5,500 nucleotides of DNA from Ktedonobacter sp. (GTDB lineage Bacteria > Chloroflexota > Ktedonobacteria > Ktedonobacterales > Ktedonobacteraceae): positions 4,714 to 10,213 of the forward strand of contig DMFQ01000092.1 in the NCBI GenBank assembly GCA_003450555.1, in the 5' to 3' direction. The position numbers and the translations under genes were made by a program. Shown here piece after piece: positions 1 through 5,500 of this stretch. Every line of letters starts with the position of its first letter. Within the stretch, counting starts at the first letter, position 1. The notes under the pieces were generated by a model. The model saw nothing but the letters and a program-made list of their open reading frames with translations, did not search any database and was not told the origin of the DNA.

Positions 1-2124
1 GGAGGTATTGGCAAGACTCGGCTGGCTGTACAGGTCGCCAACGAGATGCGCGACCACTCTGCCGACGGGGCTTGCTTTGTCTCTTTGGTCTCCATACGCG
101 ATCCTAAGCTTGTGGTTCCTGCAATCTCTGAAGCGCTCGGCATCCAGGAGAGTGGAACGCAGCCCATTATTGAACAGGTGAAGTCGGCGCTGCGTGAAAA
201 GAGCTTCTTACTGCTGTTGGATAACTTTGAACAGGTGGTGCAAGCGGCCCCATGTATCGAGGAACTACTCGCGGCCTGCCCCAACTTGAATATAATGGTG
301 ACGAGCCGTGCCGTGCTCCACCTGCAGGCAGAACACGAATTTCATGTTGCGCCGCTCTCTTTGCCTGAACTCAAGCTACTGCCCGCAACCGACAGGCTCA
401 CGCAGTATGCCTCGGTCGCCCTCTTTGTCCAACGCGCGCAAGCGATCTTACCCACCTTCCAGGTAACACAGCATAACGCCCGTGCCATCGCTGAAATATG
501 CATATGCCTGGATGGACTGCCGCTGGCGCTTGAACTGGCAGCGGCTCGTATCAAACTCCTGCCGCCTCAGGCCCTGCTAACCCGGCTCTCACAGAAATTG
601 CAGCTACTCAAAAGCGCTAAACAATTACTGCCTGCAAAACAGCAAACGTTGTATAACACGATCACGTGGAGCTATGATCTCCTGGATGCCCAGGAAAAAT
701 GGCTCTTCAGACAACTCTCCCCATTCGCCGGCGGCTGCACATTAGACGCAGCAGAGACAATCCTTAGCAAACGAGAAGAGCGAACGATAGATATATTGGA
801 GACGCTGGCATCCCTTCTTGATAAAAGCCTCATCCAGCAGGTAGAACAGGCAGGCGGCGAGCCACGTTTCATGATGTTAGAGACCATCCGTGAGTATGCA
901 TTGGACTGTCTACGCGTACAAGGAGAGATGGCGCAAGCGCAGCATGATATCGCGATGTACTACCTCGCATTTGTTGAGAAGGCAGAACCCTATCTCAAAG
1001 GAGCTCAACAAGTCGAGTGGCTGGCTCTTTTAGAGCTGGAAGTGGAGAATTTACGTGCAGCATTGCAGTGGCTTGTAGAAAACGGAGAGGCGACACATGC
1101 CTTACGCTTCTGTGAAGCCTTCGGCAAGTTTTGTGGCTTACGCGGCTATTGGACCGAAGAGCAACGCTGGCTGAAGACAGTCCTTGCATTGCCGCAGACA
1201 CCTGAGTCCGCCAGGGTGCGAGCATTGGTCCTTCGTCGCGCGGGTCATCTCGCTTATCGCCTGCGAGACCTCGTGTCGGCTCGTGCTTTACAAGAAGAGA
1301 GTGTAAAACTCTCGCGCGAGTTAGCAGACCAACAAAACCTTGCCGGTGCGCTGAGCGGATTGGCATGGATTTTGTACCGGCAAAACAATGCTGCTTCAGC
1401 CTTCCCTCTCTTAAGCGAGTGTGTCTTAGTTGCACGTGCATCAGGTGACAAATGGACTATTGCCAATTCGTTAGAAAGCCTGGGACGATACTTACACTAC
1501 CAGGGGAATACCGAAGCAGCGCGTCTCCTAATAGAGGAAAGCATAACGCTCTCACGAGAGTTGGCAGACAAAGAGAGCCTTGCGCGCACTCTCACTACAT
1601 TAGTGTCCATTGAGATAACTCAAGGGAATAGCCCGCGAGCCGCGGCATTAGCGCGCGAAAGTCTGGCACTCGCGCAAGAACTGGGGACCAAACCGCTCAT
1701 TGCCGTAGCGCTCGATAGTCTAGGAGATGTCGCACTGTTCCAGGGAGAGTACGAGCAAGCAAAGCTCCTTTTTGAGGAGCGCATCATGCTCGCACAAGAA
1801 TTGGATGATGCAGCAACGATAGCTATCAAACAGCTTAAATTGGGAGATGTAGCACTGGCGCAGCGCGATTTTGCCCAGGCAACAACCTACGTCCAGCAAA
1901 GCCTCTTGTTCTTTCGCAAGCAGAGTGACAATCCAAATAGTGCTGCCGCACTCAGTGCATTGGGAGACATCAAACGCGCGCAAGGAGACCTTGCACAGGC
2001 CATGAACCTCTACAGAGAAGCAATGAAACTGGATGAAACAGTTAAGAGTAAAAGGAATAGCATCAGGCGGCTCATTGGCCTGGCTGAGTTTGCTATAGAC
2101 CAGGACCAACAGCCGTACAAGTGA
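1..2124 (+). CDS. STAND-type NB-ARC ATPase with winged helix and TPR repeats (5' end outside window)
   Basis: This is a likely cytoplasmic signal-transducing ATPase or transcriptional regulator. The reading frame is open from base 1 and begins inside the Walker A loop (GGIGKTR, visible residues 1-7). The first ATG, at base 46, lies after this motif and cannot be the true start. The NB-ARC order is visible: Walker B (LLLLDNFE, about 70-77), TSR (101-103) and GLPLAL (172-177). A winged-helix-like segment follows at about 213-280, then the family motif LETIREYA (293-300) and the linker ENLRAALQW (349-357). Seven TPR units follow at about 404-675 in an exact 40-residue register. The family is known to use ATP-driven oligomerisation, with TPRs as the sensing or partner-binding part. 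No DNA-binding helix-turn-helix follows the TPRs, so any effector domain (XRE, BTAD or kinase type) should be N-terminal, which I cannot see. The ligand and target are unknown. The stop at 2122-2124 leaves 135 bp before pgi. Confidence 0.9.
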   Translation, partial: GGIGKTRLAVQVANEMRDHSADGACFVSLVSIRDPKLVVPAISEALGIQESGTQPIIEQVKSALREKSFLLLLDNFEQVVQAAPCIEELLAACPNLNIMVTSRAVLHLQAEHEFHVAPLSLPELKLLPATDRLTQYASVALFVQRAQAILPTFQVTQHNARAIAEICICLDGLPLALELAAARIKLLPPQALLTRLSQKLQLLKSAKQLLPAKQQTLYNTITWSYDLLDAQEKWLFRQLSPFAGGCTLDAAETILSKREERTIDILETLASLLDKSLIQQVEQAGGEPRFMMLETIREYALDCLRVQGEMAQAQHDIAMYYLAFVEKAEPYLKGAQQVEWLALLELEVENLRAALQWLVENGEATHALRFCEAFGKFCGLRGYWTEEQRWLKTVLALPQTPESARVRALVLRRAGHLAYRLRDLVSARALQEESVKLSRELADQQNLAGALSGLAWILYRQNNAASAFPLLSECVLVARASGDKWTIANSLESLGRYLHYQGNTEAARLLIEESITLSRELADKESLARTLTTLVSIEITQGNSPRAAALARESLALAQELGTKPLIAVALDSLGDVALFQGEYEQAKLLFEERIMLAQELDDAATIAIKQLKLGDVALAQRDFAQATTYVQQSLLFFRKQSDNPNSAAALSALGDIKRAQGDLAQAMNLYREAMKLDETVKSKRNSIRRLIGLAEFAIDQDQQPYK

Positions 2125-2147
2125 TCCTGAAGAGCTATTTATGCTTG

Positions 2148-2167
2148 TGAGTACTGATGAGTACTGA
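2148..2167. repeat. Perfect tandem 10-bp direct repeat upstream of the pgi promoter
   Basis: TGAGTACTGA occurs twice back to back (2148-2157 and 2158-2167) with no mismatch. Each copy contains the small palindrome AGTACT. The period is about one helical turn, so both copies would face the same side of the DNA. The pair ends about 31 bp before the pgi -10 hexamer, roughly -63 to -44 from the predicted transcription start. That is a usual place for an activator site. The repeat is seen directly; the operator role is inference. Confidence 0.55.
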
Positions 2168-2195
2168 CTGTTGCAGCGACTACAACAGGGGTCGG

Positions 2196-2204
2196 TGATA
2201 TAAT
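2196..2204 (+). promoter_or_regulatory. Extended -10 promoter of pgi
   Basis: A perfect TATAAT hexamer (2199-2204) is preceded by TG at the extended -10 position (2196-2197). No good -35 hexamer lies 16-18 bp upstream. TTGCAG at 2171-2176 resembles one but is 22 bp away, which is too far. An extended -10 element can replace a -35 box, especially with an activator bound upstream. The predicted start is near 2211, leaving a leader of about 49 nt before the pgi ATG. This makes pgi independent of transcription from the upstream regulator gene. Confidence 0.6.
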
Positions 2205-2259
2205 AAACAACTGGATAGCACACCCTCTTATAACATATTTCGAAAGGCAGCTACAAACG

Positions 2260-3899
<1,640 letters not shown>

Positions 3900-3903
<4 letters not shown>

Positions 3904-3960
3904 GGGCGCACTTCATGTGCGCCCGGGTGCCCGCATCGACTCCCCAGGCGGGCGCCCTAC
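3900..3960. repeat. Palindromic REP-like element between convergent genes
   Basis: The two ends are near-inverted copies: GTAGGGGCGC at 3900-3909 against GCGCCCTAC at 3952-3960, with one extra G. Inside are two adjacent hairpins. The first has a perfect 8-bp stem, GGGCGCAC (3904-3911) with GTGCGCCC (3917-3924), and a 5-nt loop. The second has a 10-bp stem with one G:T pair, GGGTGCCCGC (3925-3934) with GCGGGCGCCC (3948-3957), and a 13-nt loop. With the outer GTA/TAC pair the whole unit could fold as a three-way junction. The style resembles short dispersed palindromic repeats with GTAGGGGCG ends that I recall from Chloroflexota genomes; copy number cannot be judged here. It lies between two gene 3' ends and may act as a bidirectional transcript end or RNA-stabilising structure, although no T-tract follows either stem directly. 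Confidence 0.65.
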
Positions 3961-3984
3961 AGGCCATGCTACCGCATTTCATTT

Positions 3985-4755
3985 TTAATGTTCATAAAGG
4001 TACGAACGTTGCGCCGCCATGCGCTCAAACACCTCAATGGCCTCGGCCTCCGTCGGTGGCTTAAGCACATTATTGTCGGCAAAATCCTGCGCGAGCGGGT
4101 AGCCGCTGCTACGGATACGTTCTGCCGCCTGTTCCAGGTCGTAGAACGTCCGCCGCAGCATGACTTCTGGCCCAAGCAGCAGCCAGTAAGCCCCCGCTTC
4201 ACCGTAGGGCATACCCACACTGCCCGCATTCACGAGCTGCACTCCATCAATGGAGAGATCAAACTGCATATGCGTGTGCCCACAGACGACTATATTCTGC
4301 TTGACACCAGCAAGTATTTCTCTCAAGCGTGCCTCTGGCGTCACACTCGTGATAATTTCTTCATCGCTCCGTGGGGAACCATGGCAGAACAGCACGTCTA
4401 AGAGACCGTCAACTCCCAGGATCATTTGCTCTGGCAGTTCCGCGAGAAAGTCCCGGTGACTGCGCTCTAGTTGCTTTGCGGTCCAGATCGTCCCCTCTCG
4501 GACCTCTTCAGGCAGCTTTGGATCAAGCGGCAAACCATCGAACGCTGCGACCACTTCACGATCAGCGTTGCCCCGAATGAAGCGAACCTTGTCCCCAAGA
4601 GCGAGTAGACATTCCAACGTAGCTCGTGGCATCGGGCCTGAGACGATATCTCCCCCAACAAGGATCAGATCAGGTTGAGCCTGGTCGATTTCCTTGAGGA
4701 CTGACTCTAACGCCGGAAGATTCCCGTGGATATCGTAAATAGCAGCAATCTTCAT
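3985..4755 (-). CDS. YfcE/MJ0936-like metallophosphoesterase
   Basis: This is a predicted soluble, two-metal phosphoesterase of the calcineurin-like superfamily (Metallophos_2 type), 256 residues and complete. All core metal-binding motifs are present in order: DIHGN (Asp8, His10), GGDIV (Asp36), RGNADR (Asn63), CHGSP (His125) and GHTH (His160, His162), followed by the family-typical NAGSVG (176-181). Known relatives hydrolyse phosphodiesters or phosphomonoesters in vitro, but the natural substrate cannot be read from the sequence. The C-terminal part (about 200-256) is helical and lacks recognisable motifs. The start is well supported: AAAGGAG (complement of 4764-4770) sits 8 nt before the ATG, and the DIHGN motif falls at the expected distance from the N-terminus. 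The gene converges on pgi and lies 157 bp downstream of a transporter gene on the same strand. It has its own promoter, so co-transcription is not required. Confidence 0.92.
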   Translation of the reverse strand: MKIAAIYDIHGNLPALESVLKEIDQAQPDLILVGGDIVSGPMPRATLECLLALGDKVRFIRGNADREVVAAFDGLPLDPKLPEEVREGTIWTAKQLERSHRDFLAELPEQMILGVDGLLDVLFCHGSPRSDEEIITSVTPEARLREILAGVKQNIVVCGHTHMQFDLSIDGVQLVNAGSVGMPYGEAGAYWLLLGPEVMLRRTFYDLEQAAERIRSSGYPLAQDFADNNVLKPPTEAEAIEVFERMAAQRSYLYEH

Positions 4756-4763
4756 AAGAGATA

Positions 4764-4770
4764 CTCCTTT
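4764..4770 (-). promoter_or_regulatory. Strong ribosome binding site of the metallophosphoesterase gene
   Basis: Read on the minus strand this is AAAGGAG, a near-perfect Shine-Dalgarno sequence, 8 nt before the ATG at 4755-4753. It fixes the start codon and suggests efficient translation. Confidence 0.85.
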
Positions 4771-4787
4771 CCTGGTCTTCTCACATC

Positions 4788-4816
4788 ACCATAGCAGATT
4801 TTGAGAGCACAGTGAA
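4788..4816 (-). promoter_or_regulatory. Predicted sigma-70-type promoter of the metallophosphoesterase gene
   Basis: On the minus strand TTCACT (complement of 4811-4816, 4 of 6 matches to the -35 consensus) is followed after 17 bp by TATGGT (complement of 4788-4793, 4 of 6). TG sits one base before the -10, giving an extended -10. The predicted start near 4781 leaves a leader of about 25 nt containing the ribosome binding site. The hexamers are imperfect, so this is a prediction from spacing and position. Confidence 0.5.
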
Positions 4817-4819
4817 GGG

Positions 4820-4841
4820 AAAAAGTATGCTCTAAGCATAC
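4820..4841 (-). terminator. Palindrome with T-tract: likely terminator of the transporter gene, or an operator
   Basis: GTATGCT (4825-4831) and AGCATAC (4835-4841) are perfect inverted copies separated by CTA. On the minus strand the hairpin is followed at once by TTTTT (complement of 4820-4824). It lies about 72 nt past the transporter stop codon. This fits a modest intrinsic terminator, although the stem is short and not GC-rich and its tight 3-nt loop would probably open to 5 nt. It is also 8 bp upstream of the predicted -35 box of the phosphoesterase gene, so a dimeric regulator site is a real alternative. Confidence 0.5.
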
Positions 4842-4912
4842 AGAAAATCCAGAAGAGGTCGCAATCCGCCTGGCAATACTCGTGGTCCTAACAATTACGA
4901 GATAAATGGCGA

Positions 4913-5500
4913 CTACGCTCGAATATCCTTGCGCTTCAAGAAGATGCCAATTGCGACAGTCAATACAACGATGATCATGCCCAGCGCAAACCACGAGAGC
5001 AGGATACGCTGGGTAGCATCTGCCTGCGTGTAGATCGAGTAGAGCAACCCGTGATAGGTGTAATCATCGCCGAAAAGCCTGTCGCCACTTATTTTGTCGC
5101 TGTGTAAGCCAAGCGATGAGCCGAGCGCGGCCATCGCCCAGCGTATAGGAAATATGGTCGCCGCTATGGTGGAGGCCCAGTCCTTCAGCGGGATAATTGA
5201 GCCTGCGAAAATGACCTGGGGAATGAGAATGATGGGTAGCAGGCTGTTGGCGGTGTCCTCGTTTGGAGCAAAGGCTGAGACGGTTAAGCCGAGAATTACG
5301 CCTGCCACTGCCGTTAGCGCCAGGGTAATGTAGACCTCGAGCAGGATGGGCCAGAAGACCCCCTGATGGAAAGGCTCGAAAAGCTGCACAATGAGCACAA
5401 TCGAGGCGCTTTGTAAGAGGGCCAGCGCTCCCAACACCACGATCTTTGAAAACATATAGGGAAGAATACCCAGATTGACAATGCGCTCGCGCCGGTATAT
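4913..5500 (-). CDS. ABC-2/ABCG-like transporter, C-terminal membrane part (5' end outside window)
   Basis: This is the C-terminal end of an integral membrane permease domain (ABC2_membrane type). The frame stays open upstream of the ATG at 5455 to the window edge and reads IYRRERIVNLGILPY there. That matches the conserved RER connecting helix found before the third membrane helix of ABCG proteins, so the ATG is internal. In the 195 visible residues, hydrophobic helices lie at about 18-41, 51-77, 84-104 and 167-188, corresponding to helices 3-6. A polar loop at about 105-165 lies before the last helix, as in ABCG proteins, and a basic tail (LKRKDIR) follows, presumably cytoplasmic. The segment LLPIILIPQVIFAGSIIPL (87-105) is typical of the family. 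In related Chloroflexota proteins the membrane part is often fused behind an ATP-binding cassette, sometimes with an FHA domain; whether that holds here cannot be seen. The substrate is unknown. The stop is TAG at 4915-4913 on the minus strand. Confidence 0.85.
   Translation of the reverse strand: MYRRERIVNLGILPYMFSKIVVLGALALLQSASIVLIVQLFEPFHQGVFWPILLEVYITLALTAVAGVILGLTVSAFAPNEDTANSLLPIILIPQVIFAGSIIPLKDWASTIAATIFPIRWAMAALGSSLGLHSDKISGDRLFGDDYTYHGLLYSIYTQADATQRILLSWFALGMIIVVLTVAIGIFLKRKDIRA

Noticed and set aside
2117..2148. Possible terminator hairpin after the STAND gene (ACAAG/CTTGT)
   Set aside because: It has only 5 bp with a 22-nt loop, overlaps the stop codon, and no T-tract follows.
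2171..2204. TTGCAG as a -35 box paired with TATAAT of the pgi promoter
   Set aside because: The 22-bp spacing is outside the workable range; the extended -10 reading is preferred.
1720..2223. 167-codon open frame on the minus strand across the 3' end of the STAND gene and the pgi leader
   Set aside because: It overlaps a well-supported TPR coding region and the pgi promoter; its translation is cysteine- and serine-rich with no domain pattern.
3966..3985. Possible weak pgi terminator (ATGC/GCAT stem followed by TTCATTTTT)
   Set aside because: A 4-bp stem is too short to support a call, although the T-rich tail keeps it a minor possibility.
3988..4401. 137-codon open frame on the plus strand opposite the phosphoesterase gene
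   Set aside because: The minus-strand gene here has complete catalytic motifs and a strong ribosome binding site, so this frame is a shadow.
4879..4901. CTCGT/ACGAG inverted repeat downstream of the transporter stop
   Set aside because: It has 5 bp with a 13-nt loop and no T-tract on the minus strand; the palindrome at 4825-4841 is a much better candidate.
4752..4994. 80-codon open frame on the minus strand spanning the gap between the transporter and phosphoesterase genes
   Set aside because: It overlaps the transporter C-terminus in another frame, covers the promoter and hairpin, and its product has no motif.

Overview
The window looks like bacterial chromosome from Chloroflexota, most likely the Ktedonobacteria. 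This is inferred from the kinds of genes and their sequence style: a large NB-ARC/TPR (STAND-type) regulator, an ABCG-like transporter whose membrane half resembles the FHA/ABC fusions common there, and an actinobacterial/chloroflexal type of glucose-6-phosphate isomerase. Base composition looks balanced to slightly GC-rich by eye. No rRNA, tRNA, CRISPR array or transposase gene is visible.

Layout. Positions 1-2124 (+) hold most of a STAND-family signalling ATPase: NB-ARC domain, winged helix and seven TPR units. It is cut at the left edge exactly at the Walker A loop, so its N-terminal effector or DNA-binding domain lies outside. Positions 2125-2259 are the pgi control region, with a perfect tandem 10-bp repeat, an extended -10 promoter and a ribosome binding site. 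Positions 2260-3903 (+) are a complete glucose-6-phosphate isomerase gene (pgi). Positions 3900-3960 are a folded palindromic repeat whose left end supplies the pgi stop codon. Positions 3985-4755 (-) are a complete YfcE-like metallophosphoesterase gene, convergent with pgi, with its own promoter and a strong Shine-Dalgarno sequence. Positions 4756-4912 are intergenic and carry that promoter and a 17-bp palindrome, which is either a terminator or an operator. Positions 4913-5500 (-) are the C-terminal membrane part of an ABC-2/ABCG-like transporter, running off the right edge.

The genes do not form one pathway. pgi is central sugar metabolism and appears to be transcribed on its own. The STAND protein upstream is on the same strand but separated from pgi by a clear promoter, so regulation of pgi by it is only a possibility. 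The phosphoesterase and transporter share a strand, but the 157-bp gap, promoter and hairpin argue for separate transcription. I see no convincing new multi-gene system. The points most worth a second look are the repeat element at the end of pgi and the tandem repeat upstream of the pgi promoter.
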